Assembly (NCBI RefSeq): GCF_033441515.1
Contig: NZ_JAWQJT010000002.1
Coordinates: 248,001 to 312,000 of the forward strand
DNA from: Amycolatopsis solani
GTDB lineage: Bacteria > Actinomycetota > Actinomycetes > Mycobacteriales > Pseudonocardiaceae
Direction: 5' to 3'
DNA length: 64,000 bases
Shown here: in pieces, positions 1 to 7,661 of the stretch
How the letters are laid out: every line of letters begins with the position of its first letter
Position numbering within the stretch: position 1 is the stretch's first letter
Made by a program: the position numbers and the translations under genes
The notes under the pieces: generated by a model
The model's input: the letters and a program-made list of their open reading frames with translations, nothing else
Database searches by the model: none
Told to the model about the DNA's origin: nothing

Positions 1-1663
1 GCACCAGGTGCGTCAGGGTCCGGCCGTAGGTCGAGCCGCCCAGCCAGGTCAGCGACTTGGTCTCGTTCCACGGATCCGACAGCGTGATCAGCAACGTCAC
101 CAGCGCCTGCGTCGCCGCGTGCACGCCGAAGCCGATCAGCACCAGGCGTTCGCTCGCGAAGCCGCCCCGCGCCGCCACGGCGAAGACCACCGCCATCGCC
201 AGCGCGGCACCCAGGCCCGCGGCGCCGGTCAGGGTCCAGAACCCGACGCCGGACACCAGGGTGATCACGGTGACCGCGCCCAGCCCGGCCCCGCCGACGA
301 CGCCGATCATGCCCGGCTCGGCCAGCGGGTTGCGGGCGACCGCCTGGGTCAGCGCACCGCCCAGCGCCAGCGCCGCGCCCGCCAGCAACGCGGCCACTAC
401 GCGCGGCACGCGGGTGTCCAGCACGCCGGTGACGATCGGGCCCGCCTGGCCGGACAGCCAGGTGACGACGTCGCCGAGCAGCAGCTTCGCGTCCCCGAGC
501 AGGACCGCGCCCACGGCGGCGCCGGCCACCGCGAGCGCGAGCCCGGCCAGCACCACGCGGTACCGGAGCGCACTGACCCCGCCGCGTGCGCCGGCCGACG
601 GGGGTTCGGCGGTCGCGGAGGTGATCCGGGCGGTGCGCGCCAGCACGATCAGGAAGAGCGCGCCGAGGATCGTCGTCACGACGCCGGTCGGTACTTCGAG
701 GGCGCGCTGCGGGCTGATGATCGCGCGGAGCAGCACGTCGGCGCCCAGCAGGAGCGCCGCGCCCAGCGCCGCGGAGAACGGCAGCAGCGCGGCGTGCCGG
801 TGCAGGCCCGGCACCACCGGCGCGAGCAGCCGCGCCAGTGCCGGGGCGGCGAGGCCGACGAACCCGATGGGGCCGGCCAGCGTCACCGCGGCCGCGGCCA
901 GCAGGACCGCCAGCGCGATCGCGGCCACGCGGACCCGTCCCACGTGGACACCCAGCGTCCTGGCGTGGTCGTCACCGACGTGGACGAGGTCGAGCCGCCG
1001 GGACAGGCCGAGCAGCGCGGCCACCGCCACGCCGATCAGGGGGCCGAGGGTGCGGACGCCGCCGAGCCCGTTCTGCTCCAGCGATCCCTCGCCCCACGCG
1101 AACAGGCCGCGGGTTTCCTGGGCGTAGAGCAGCAGCAGGACCTGGGTCACCGAAATGAGGGCCAGCGAGATGGCGGTACCCGCCAGCACCAGCCGGATGA
1201 TCCCGGTGCCGCCGGTGCCGGACAGCGCGAGCACGAACACGGCCGCGGCCAGCCCGCCCGCGAACGCCACGCCGGTCGCGCCGAGCAGCGGCAGCGAGAC
1301 GCCGAACGCCGCGACGGCGACGACGGCGAGGTGCGCGCCGGAGTTGACGGCCAGCGTGTCGGGCGAGGCCAAGGTGTTGCGGGACACCGACTGCAGCACC
1401 GCGCCGGCCACGCCGAGCGCGGCCCCGACGAGCAGTGCCGCGAGCAACCGCGGCAACCGCGACTCGAGGACCACGGCGGTGGTGTCGCCGGTCGCGCCGC
1501 CGAACACCAGCCGCAGCACGTCGAACGCGGCCACGCTCGCGGTGCCCTGCGTGAGGTGCACGGCCGAACCCAGCAGGACCAGCGCGGCGAGCGCGATCCC
1601 CAGCAGGGCGAGCCGCCCGCGGCGCCGGACGGCGGCCACGGGCGGCTCGGACAGGGTGACCAC
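1..1663 (-). CDS. Iron-siderophore ABC transporter permease, fused double FecCD (FhuB-type), 3' end cut by window edge
   Basis: Membrane permease that would move ferric siderophore across the cytoplasmic membrane. I read it directly on the minus strand from a GTG at 1663 (start VVTLSEPP), seven bases after the stop of the binding-protein gene; the frame stays open to base 1. It contains two homologous FecCD halves in one chain: the first carries GVAGAVLQSVSRNTLASPD and the second ALGGALTQAVARNPLAEPG, both matching the conserved gate/core motif of the family. About 554 codons are visible, so most of the second half is present and only its last membrane segments are missing. Such fused permeases (FhuB type) work as a single polypeptide in place of two subunits. 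It is the third gene of an operon with the ATPase and the lipoprotein upstream. The substrate cannot be told from sequence. Confidence 0.9.
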   Translation of the reverse strand, partial: MVTLSEPPVAAVRRRGRLALLGIALAALVLLGSAVHLTQGTASVAAFDVLRLVFGGATGDTTAVVLESRLPRLLAALLVGAALGVAGAVLQSVSRNTLASPDTLAVNSGAHLAVVAVAAFGVSLPLLGATGVAFAGGLAAAVFVLALSGTGGTGIIRLVLAGTAISLALISVTQVLLLLYAQETRGLFAWGEGSLEQNGLGGVRTLGPLIGVAVAALLGLSRRLDLVHVGDDHARTLGVHVGRVRVAAIALAVLLAAAAVTLAGPIGFVGLAAPALARLLAPVVPGLHRHAALLPFSAALGAALLLGADVLLRAIISPQRALEVPTGVVTTILGALFLIVLARTARITSATAEPPSAGARGGVSALRYRVVLAGLALAVAGAAVGAVLLGDAKLLLGDVVTWLSGQAGPIVTGVLDTRVPRVVAALLAGAALALGGALTQAVARNPLAEPGMIGVVGGAGLGAVTVITLVSGVGFWTLTGAAGLGAALAMAVVFAVAARGGFASERLVLIGFGVHAATQALVTLLITLSDPWNETKSLTWLGGSTYGRTLTHLV

Positions 1664-1670
1664 AGCGGCG

Positions 1671-2648
1671 CTATCCCTTGAGCGCGGCGACGGCGGCGTC
1701 GACGAACTGCTCCATCGACTTCGGCCCGCCGAACATCCACAGCGAGTCCGGGAAGCGGTGCACCTTGCCGCTCTTGACGAACGGGAGGTTCCGCCAGATC
1801 GCGTTGTTCGCCAGCTCCTGCTGGTACGGGTCGCCGTCGGCGTTGTTGGCCATGTACCAGAACCGCACGTCGGGCAGCTTGGTCAGGCCTTCGACGTCGG
1901 CCTGCGCGAGCCCGTAGGCCGGGTCGCCGTCCATCGGCCACGCGGTCTCGAGGCCGAGCCTGCCGAACACCGCGGACACCAGCGCGCCCTTGGTGTAGGG
2001 CCGGATGCTGACCGACCCGGAAGTGACGTAGGCGTCGGAGAAGGCGACCTTCTCGCCCGCCGCGCCCAGCTTCGCGACCTCGGCCTTGCCCGTGGTGAGC
2101 TTCTGCTCGAACTCGGACTTCAGCTGCGCGGCCTCGGCTTCGGTGCCGGTGGCCTTCGCGATGGTGTCCAGGTTGGCGTACATCCCGGCGATCGGGTCCT
2201 TCGCGCTGCCGCCGTTGATGACGATGACCGGGACCTTCGCCTCGATCTGCTCGAGCGCCCCTTCGGTGACGCTGTCGGTGACGATCACGAGGTCCAGCCC
2301 CAGCGAGCCGAGCGTGTCGAGGCTCGGCTCGCCGCGCGTGCCGATGTCCTTCGGCGTGCCGTCGAGCTTCTCGGCGCTCACCCACTGGCCGTAGCCCTTG
2401 ATGTCGGACACGCCGACCGGCATGACGCCGAGCGAAACCAGGTGCTCGACACCGTTCCACTCGGTCGCCGCGACGCGCCGGGCCGGGTGAGGCAGCTTGA
2501 CCTCCTTGCCGCGCGAGTCGACGACCGTGACCGGGCCGGCGGCGCTCGCGGTGGCGGCGCTGTTCGTGGGCTCCTCGGTCGTGCCGCAGGCGGCCACGAA
2601 GAACGTGGCGGCCGCGGTCAGGCCGAGGATCATCCGGGTGGTGCGCAT
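1671..2648 (-). CDS. Iron-siderophore ABC transporter substrate-binding lipoprotein
   Basis: A 325-residue periplasmic-type binding protein that would capture a ferric siderophore at the outer face of the membrane. The N-terminus (MRTTRMILGL, then a hydrophobic stretch) ends in a lipobox FVAAC with the lipidated Cys at 21, followed by a Ser/Ala/Thr-rich linker. The body fits the FecB/FepB-type two-lobe fold: VTVVDSRGKEVKLPHPARRV at the start of the first lobe and an ATEWNGVEHLVSLGVMPVGV segment typical of these proteins. I chose the ATG at 2648 because AGGAG lies six bases upstream and the signal peptide begins there; longer readings of the frame run antisense through nothing else plausible. 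Gaps of 20 and 7 bases to the ATPase and permease genes indicate one transcript, probably iron-repressed. Confidence 0.92.
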   Translation of the reverse strand: MRTTRMILGLTAAATFFVAACGTTEEPTNSAATASAAGPVTVVDSRGKEVKLPHPARRVAATEWNGVEHLVSLGVMPVGVSDIKGYGQWVSAEKLDGTPKDIGTRGEPSLDTLGSLGLDLVIVTDSVTEGALEQIEAKVPVIVINGGSAKDPIAGMYANLDTIAKATGTEAEAAQLKSEFEQKLTTGKAEVAKLGAAGEKVAFSDAYVTSGSVSIRPYTKGALVSAVFGRLGLETAWPMDGDPAYGLAQADVEGLTKLPDVRFWYMANNADGDPYQQELANNAIWRNLPFVKSGKVHRFPDSLWMFGGPKSMEQFVDAAVAALKG

Positions 2649-2668
2649 GGTTCTCCTGTTTCGAGGGG

Positions 2669-3502
2669 TCAGACCGACGCGGTACGCGGTGCGGTGTCGT
2701 TGAAGCGGCCCACCGCGCGGGCGTGGATCCGCCCGTCGGCCGGGTCGAGCACGACGTCGACGCGGATGCCGTAGGCCCGGCTGAGGTTCGCCGAGGTCAG
2801 GACTTCGGCCGGCGGACCGTCGGCGGTGACCCGGCCGTCCTCCAGCAGCAGCACGCGGTCGGCGACGGCCGCGGCCTGGTCGAGGTCGTGCAGGACCACG
2901 CCCACCCCGACGCCGTGCCGGTCGGCGAGGTCGCGGACGACGTCGAGGATCTCGACCTGGTAGCGCAGGTCGAGGAAGGTCGTGGGTTCGTCGAGCAGCA
3001 GCAGCGCGGTGTCCTGGGCCAGGCAGCTCGCGAGCCACACCCGCTGCGCCTGCCCGCCGGAGAGCGCTTGCACCGGCCGGTCGGCGAGCGCGGTCAGGCC
3101 GGTCAGCGCCAGCGCGCGCTCGACGGCGGCGGGACCTTCGGGGTCGCGGCCGCCCCAGCGGGACCGGTGCGGGTGCCTGCCGAACTCGACCAGCTCGCGG
3201 ACGCACACGCCACCGGGTGCGGTGCGGTGCTGCGACAGCAGGGTGATCCGCTTGGCGATGTCCTTTCCGGACAGTGCACGCAGGTCCGCGCCGTCGGCGA
3301 AGGTGACCGAGCCGGCGACGGGCGGGTGCAGCCGCGCCAGCGCGCGCAGCAGCGTCGACTTCCCGCTGCCGTTGGGGCCGATCAGCGCCGTCACGCGGCC
3401 CGCGTGGAGGGAGATGGACGCGGCGCGCACGACGACGTCGCTGCCGTAGGCGATGTCGATCTCGCGCGCTTGCACACCGCTGGGGTGGGGGACGGGGGAC
3501 AC
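2669..3502 (-). CDS. Iron-siderophore ABC transporter ATP-binding protein (FecE/FhuC family)
   Basis: A 277-residue cytoplasmic ATPase powering ferric-siderophore import. Walker A GPNGSGKST is at residues 42-50, the signature LSGGQAQRV near the middle, Walker B LLLLDEP follows, and the switch His is in VVLHDLDQAA. Length and order match FhuC/FecE. The start is a GTG at 3502; a second GTG at codon 10 (3475) is possible, and neither has a convincing ribosome-binding site, so a leaderless or very short leader is possible given that an iron box sits only ten bases upstream. It is the first gene of the operon with the lipoprotein and fused permease. Confidence 0.92.
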   Translation of the reverse strand: MSPVPHPSGVQAREIDIAYGSDVVVRAASISLHAGRVTALIGPNGSGKSTLLRALARLHPPVAGSVTFADGADLRALSGKDIAKRITLLSQHRTAPGGVCVRELVEFGRHPHRSRWGGRDPEGPAAVERALALTGLTALADRPVQALSGGQAQRVWLASCLAQDTALLLLDEPTTFLDLRYQVEILDVVRDLADRHGVGVGVVLHDLDQAAAVADRVLLLEDGRVTADGPPAEVLTSANLSRAYGIRVDVVLDPADGRIHARAVGRFNDTAPRTASV

Positions 3503-3512
3503 GCGAGAACAA

Positions 3513-3531
3513 TAAGGTCAGGCTTACCTAA
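3513..3531. promoter_or_regulatory. Putative iron box (IdeR/DmdR1-type operator)
   Basis: The sequence TAAGGTCAGGCTTACCTAA matches 16 of 19 positions of the consensus TTAGGTTAGGCTAACCTAA that I remember for IdeR/DmdR1/DtxR. It lies ten bases upstream of the ATPase start, where repressor binding would block transcription of the siderophore uptake operon under iron sufficiency. The match is seen in the sequence; regulation by iron is inferred from the family. Confidence 0.75.
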
Positions 3532-3607
3532 CTGCAAAGGTGGCGGTCGGCACATCGCGGGCAGTGATCAAGGGAACACCCGCACCGGCCGGGGAGTTGA
3601 GCTGGGC

Positions 3608-4381
3608 ATGGACCAACTCGTGGATCGCACGATCGCCGCCCTCCGCGCCGAGCACGACGTGCTCGCCGGCCTCGTCCGCACCCTCACCGACGAGCAGCTG
3701 GCCGGCCCCAGCGGCGCCGCGGAATGGACGGTCGCGCAGGCTCTTTCCCACCTCGGCAGCGGTGCCGAGATCGGCCGCGCGCCGATCCTGCGCGCCGCCG
3801 GGGAAGCCGTCGAGGCCGAAGAAAACCCGACGATCTGGGCCCGCTGGGACGCGTCCGCGCCGCGCGCGCAGGCCGAGGGCTTCGTGGCGCACAACGGCCG
3901 CTGGCTCGAGACGGTCGAGGCGCTCACGCCGGAGCAGCGCGCGTCGCTGACCGTCGACCTCGGCTTCCTGCCGGAGCCGGTGCCGCTGGTGACGGCGCTG
4001 GGCATGCGGCTCAGCGAGGTCGCCAACCACTCGTGGGACGTGCGGGTGGGGCTGGACCCGGACGCCGGGGTCGACGCCGGCTCGGCCGCGGTGCTCGTCG
4101 ACCTCCTGGCCGGGCCCGTCGGGTTCATGCTGAGCTTCCTGGCGAAGCCCGCCGAGCTGGCGAACCCGGTGTCCCTCGCCGTTCCCGGCGGGGGCCTGGT
4201 GATCGAGGACGCGGTCACCGTGGTGACCCACCTGGACGCGCCGACCGCGACGTTCGACGGGCCTCCGGAAGCGTTCGTCCGGCTGCTCAGCGGCCGGCTC
4301 AAGGCGCCGTACGACAAGGGCGTGACGGTCGAGGGCGACGTCACGCTCGACGAGCTGCGCCGCGTGTTCCCCGGGTTCTGA
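3608..4381 (+). CDS. Maleylpyruvate isomerase N-terminal domain protein (mycothiol-dependent DinB-like fold)
   Basis: A 257-residue protein of the actinobacterial family with the MDMPI N-terminal, DinB-like four-helix metal-binding domain (start MDQLVDRTIAALRAEHDVLA, then EWTVAQALSHLGSGAE and EVANHSWDVRVGLDP, which supply the expected histidines). Family members are mycothiol-dependent transferases or isomerases; the substrate here is unknown. The C-terminal third (VVTHLDAPTATFDGPPEAFVR through DELRRVFPGF) resembles the small SCP2-like tail of the family. The ATG at 3608 has GGGGAG about twelve bases upstream. It is divergent from the siderophore operon and monocistronic. Confidence 0.72.
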   Translation: MDQLVDRTIAALRAEHDVLAGLVRTLTDEQLAGPSGAAEWTVAQALSHLGSGAEIGRAPILRAAGEAVEAEENPTIWARWDASAPRAQAEGFVAHNGRWLETVEALTPEQRASLTVDLGFLPEPVPLVTALGMRLSEVANHSWDVRVGLDPDAGVDAGSAAVLVDLLAGPVGFMLSFLAKPAELANPVSLAVPGGGLVIEDAVTVVTHLDAPTATFDGPPEAFVRLLSGRLKAPYDKGVTVEGDVTLDELRRVFPGF

Positions 4382-4429
4382 CGGATCCGGGGCCGCCGGG
4401 CCGGTCGCGGCCGGCCCGGCGGCCCGGGC

Positions 4430-5161
4430 TCACTTCAGGTGCCGGGCGAAGAACCGGTTCCCGTCGTCGCCCTCGAAGGCCGGGACGCCGGTGTGCCCGC
4501 CCAGGTTGGCGTGCAACGTCTTTTCCTTGCTGCCGAAGGCGTCGAACAGGTCGAGAGCCTGCTGCCGGTCGTTGCCTTCGTCGTCCCACTGCAGCAGGAC
4601 CAGCAGCGGCGCGGTGACCTGCCGGGCCTCCTCGAAGGTGGTCCTGGGCACGAAACTCCCGGCGAACAGGACGGCGGCCGCGATGCGCGGCTCGACCACC
4701 GCGAGCCGGACGGCGATGGCGATCACGCCGCCCGCGAACCCGACCGGGCCGCCGATCCCGGGCACGGCGAGCAGGGCGTCCAGGGCCGCCCGCCACTCCG
4801 GGACCGCCTGGTCGACCAGCGGGAGGACGAGCCGGTCGACGACGTCGTCGGAGACCGGTTCGCCGGCCGCCAGTGCGCGGCGCAGGTCGGCGCGGGCGTC
4901 GTCGACGTCCGCGAGCCGGGGCCGGTCGCCGCCGCCGGGCAGCTCGATGGTGGCCGCGGCGTAGCCCGCCGCCACGGAGTGCCGGGCTCGCGCCGCCAGC
5001 CGGGGGTACATCTTCGGCAGGCCGCCGGGGTGGCCGAGCAGGATCAGCGGGACCGGTGCGGTCGCGGATCCGGGCGTCCACAGGATGCCGGGGACGTCGC
5101 CGAGGGTGAATGCGCGCTCGAGGACACCGTCGCCGAGGCGTTGTTCAGAAGTGAAGTGCAT
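4430..5161 (-). CDS. Alpha/beta hydrolase (dienelactone-hydrolase-like), nucleophile Ser apparently replaced by Ala
   Basis: A 243-residue alpha/beta hydrolase-fold protein. The oxyanion region (LILLGHPGGLPKMYPRLAARAR) and a C-terminal Asp/His pair (QWDDEGNDRQQ and NLGGHTGVP) fit the fold. The nucleophile elbow, normally G-x-S-x-G, reads GFAGG with Ala at residue 143, confirmed on the DNA (GGTTCGCGGGCGGC on the minus strand). It may therefore be catalytically dead, use another nucleophile, or be misaligned by me. I chose the ATG at 5161 because GGAAGG lies nine bases upstream; longer in-frame starts reach 5242 but translate low-quality sequence. It stands alone, convergent with the gene to its left. 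Confidence 0.75.
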   Translation of the reverse strand: MHFTSEQRLGDGVLERAFTLGDVPGILWTPGSATAPVPLILLGHPGGLPKMYPRLAARARHSVAAGYAAATIELPGGGDRPRLADVDDARADLRRALAAGEPVSDDVVDRLVLPLVDQAVPEWRAALDALLAVPGIGGPVGFAGGVIAIAVRLAVVEPRIAAAVLFAGSFVPRTTFEEARQVTAPLLVLLQWDDEGNDRQQALDLFDAFGSKEKTLHANLGGHTGVPAFEGDDGNRFFARHLK

Positions 5162-5363
5162 GGTCGTGCCTTCCGGGAGTGCTGCGAACGGCGCTCCCGG
5201 GCGACCTATCGCCCGACCGTGACCCCGGAGGAGAGCACCCACGTCGTCTGGTTCACGGGTACCACCTCCTCGGTCTCTCGCACGGCCTCCGGCAAGTTAG
5301 CAGTGGCCGCCGTTGCGCCGCCAGCGCTTTTGCCGTCTCGTAAGGTGAGCGGCGGACGAGGGG

Positions 5364-6659
5364 GTGGCGGTGAGCGGATCGGGGCGGGCTCGGTTGCGCT
5401 CCGCCGTGCTCGCCGCCGCGTGGGCGCGGATCCCCGGGGTCGAGGTCCTGTCCGCCGGGGACGGCGGGCCGCTGACGCGCACCGTCAAGAAGATCATCGA
5501 CCCGCTGGTCGTCCGCACCGCCGCGCGGCCACGGCTGGGGCGGCCGCTGCTCGAACCCGCCGAGGCCGCGGAACTGACCGCGCTGCTGCTCGCCGACGCC
5601 GCGCGGCTGCGGGCGACCGCCGCGTGGTTCACCCACCTCAAGCGGCAGCGCCGGGCCCTGCGCATCACCGCCGGCGACGTCCAGGACGTCTGCTTCCCCT
5701 TGGCCTACGAGCTGGCGACGGGTTCCGGCGCGCCGGGCCCGGACGCGCCGGAGGCCGCCGCGGCCGCGCTGCGCGAGCTGCACGGCGACGGCGAGGAAGC
5801 CGGGGTCGCGCGGCTGGCCGCGTACCTGGCCGATCCGCTGGTGGCCGCCGAGCTCACCGCGGAACTGCGCCGGCTCTGGCCGGCCGAGCCCGTGCTCCCG
5901 CACGGGGACGCCGTGGCGCTGCTCGGCGCCTTCGCGGACGACCTCGGCGAGGACGCCTGGCGCGCGCTCGCCGGCTCCGCCGCCGGACACGCGCTGGGGC
6001 TCGCCCTGCGCCACCCCGGCGGCACCGCGGCCGTCCCCGGTTCGGCGGAACTCGGGCTGCAGCGCGGGGAGCGCACCGCCGTGCCCCCGCTGCGGCGTCA
6101 CGACGAAACCGGGCCCGAGCTGCTCGAGCGCAGTGTCGAACGGCGGGTGCGCGCCACCTTGCGCCGGCTGCCCGCCGACGAACGGGGTGCCGTGGAGGCC
6201 CTCGTCGACGACGAGCTCGCTCGGGCCGCTGCCGGGTTCGGGCTCGGCCTGCCCGCGCTGGCCACCTGCTTCGCGCTCGGCGTCGTCGTCGCCCCCGCCC
6301 TCCGGCCGCTCGACGGCGCTGCGCCCGGCGAGGCGCCCGGACTCGCGCGGGAGCTCAACGCCCGGGTCGCGCGCGAGGGGTACGTGCTGCACGCGCGCCG
6401 GGCGCTGGCCGGCACCACACCGCTCACCGCGCGGCCCGACCCCGAGCTCGTGCGCGACCTGCGGGAGTTCGCCAAGCAGTTCCTCGGCCGGCTGTGGATC
6501 CGGCTGCACGGCTTCGACGTCCGCGGCGACCGACCGGCCGACGCCGCCGACGTGCGTGACCTGCTCACCGGCGTCGTCCGCTCCACTTCGCTGGACTTGC
6601 GGACGAAGGTGCGTCGTGCGCTGGTGGCCCGCCTGCCGGATCTGGAGGCCGTGTCGTGA
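5364..6659 (+). CDS. Unrecognised 431-residue helical protein, first gene of CHAT-protein operon
   Basis: I do not recognise this family. The protein is Ala/Leu/Arg-rich and predicted mostly helical, without signal peptide or clear membrane segments. Notable stretches are VKKIIDPLVVRTAARPRLG near the N-terminus, WFTHLKRQRRALRITAGDV around residue 90, and a C-terminal FAKQFLGRLWIRLHGFDV. Its start is GTG at 5364 or GTG at 5370, both behind a GAGGGG stretch. The stop overlaps the next start by four bases (GTGA), and that gene is followed after one base by a CHAT-domain gene, so the three products probably act together. A role as sensor or substrate of the CHAT protein is only a guess from the operon. 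Confidence 0.7.
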   Translation: MAVSGSGRARLRSAVLAAAWARIPGVEVLSAGDGGPLTRTVKKIIDPLVVRTAARPRLGRPLLEPAEAAELTALLLADAARLRATAAWFTHLKRQRRALRITAGDVQDVCFPLAYELATGSGAPGPDAPEAAAAALRELHGDGEEAGVARLAAYLADPLVAAELTAELRRLWPAEPVLPHGDAVALLGAFADDLGEDAWRALAGSAAGHALGLALRHPGGTAAVPGSAELGLQRGERTAVPPLRRHDETGPELLERSVERRVRATLRRLPADERGAVEALVDDELARAAAGFGLGLPALATCFALGVVVAPALRPLDGAAPGEAPGLARELNARVAREGYVLHARRALAGTTPLTARPDPELVRDLREFAKQFLGRLWIRLHGFDVRGDRPADAADVRDLLTGVVRSTSLDLRTKVRRALVARLPDLEAVS

Positions 6660-7660
6660 CACACCCGGTGCACACCCCCGTCATCGCGGCGGACGGCGGG
6701 CTCGTCCGGTTCGCGCTCGCCGAGCTGCTCGCGGGCGGGCCGCGGACGATGCGCGTCGAACTGAGCGACGCCGCGGCCGCGGAACCGTGGCTGACGCGGC
6801 TCGTCGGCGAAGAAGCCGCGCTGGCCGCTCTCACGACCGGGGCCGCCGAGGTGCCCGCCCGGCCGGAACTGGCGGACCTCGCGCTGCTGCTGTGGGCTCG
6901 CCGGTGGTGGCCCGCGAGTCCCGGCCTCGGCGTTGCGCCGCTGGATCCCGCGCTGCTGGACCTGGAAGCCGCGGTCGCGACGGCGGCCGTGGCCGAAGGC
7001 GTGCTGGACGGCTTCGAAGCCACGCCGGGCGAACTGTTCGACGCCGCCGCCGAAGGGATCGCCGCGACCTCGGTCGCCGAAGAGGTCCGCGAGCTGTGCC
7101 TCCGGTTGGCGGCCTGGTTCGACGAGCGGGACGACGTCGTGCGTGCCGAAGCGGCGGCCGCGCTGGCGGCGGCCGTCTCGCCGGGACAGCGGGCGTACGC
7201 GCTGGCCGCGGGCGCCGGGGGGATGGCGGCCGGGGACGGGATCGTGGCCGAGGGCCGGGCGAGCGTCGACTGGGCGCGGGTGCCGCCGGGGATCCTCGAC
7301 GCCGCGGACGACACCGTGACCTGGCGGATCGTCGCCGCGCCGACCGGCACCCGGCTCGAGGTCGAGGTCGCCGGGGCCTTCGCCGACGCGGCTCTCACGG
7401 CGTTCGCCACCCGCGACGGCGAGGTCGTCGCGGAAGTTCCGCTGCACCTGGGGGCCGCGCGGTTCGCCGGCGCGGCGGACTTCGCCGGATCCGTCCCCAT
7501 CGGACTCGTCGTCGGCGTGACGGCGGAAAGCATCACCGGGACGACGCCGGAAGACCGCGCCGAGGTGGTCGCGCTCGTGCGGGCGCGCGAGGCGCTGCCG
7601 CCGACGGCCCGGACGCTGGCCGAGCGCGCGGTGGCCGCGGCCGCCGGCGAGGAGTTCTGA
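6656..7660 (+). CDS. Unrecognised 334-residue protein, second gene of CHAT-protein operon
   Basis: No family recognised. The first two-thirds is Ala/Leu-rich and probably helical (VAEEVRELCLRLAAWFDERDDVVRAE around residue 150); the last third (TVTWRIVAAPTGTRLEVEVAGAF, EVVAEVPLHLGAARFAGAAD) reads as a beta-rich domain, followed by a helical tail ending AAGEEF. The GTG start at 6656 overlaps the previous stop by four bases, indicating translational coupling. GAGGAG at its 3' end serves as ribosome-binding site for the CHAT gene one base downstream. Its strict placement between an unknown helical protein and a CHAT protease suggests an adaptor or regulated partner, which is inference. Confidence 0.7.
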   Translation: MTHPVHTPVIAADGGLVRFALAELLAGGPRTMRVELSDAAAAEPWLTRLVGEEAALAALTTGAAEVPARPELADLALLLWARRWWPASPGLGVAPLDPALLDLEAAVATAAVAEGVLDGFEATPGELFDAAAEGIAATSVAEEVRELCLRLAAWFDERDDVVRAEAAAALAAAVSPGQRAYALAAGAGGMAAGDGIVAEGRASVDWARVPPGILDAADDTVTWRIVAAPTGTRLEVEVAGAFADAALTAFATRDGEVVAEVPLHLGAARFAGAADFAGSVPIGLVVGVTAESITGTTPEDRAEVVALVRAREALPPTARTLAERAVAAAAGEEF

Positions 7661-7661
7661 C

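Noticed and set aside
8..1681. A 557-codon plus-strand open frame at the left edge
   Set aside because: Antisense to the fused FecCD permease, which has two clear copies of the family motif on the minus strand.
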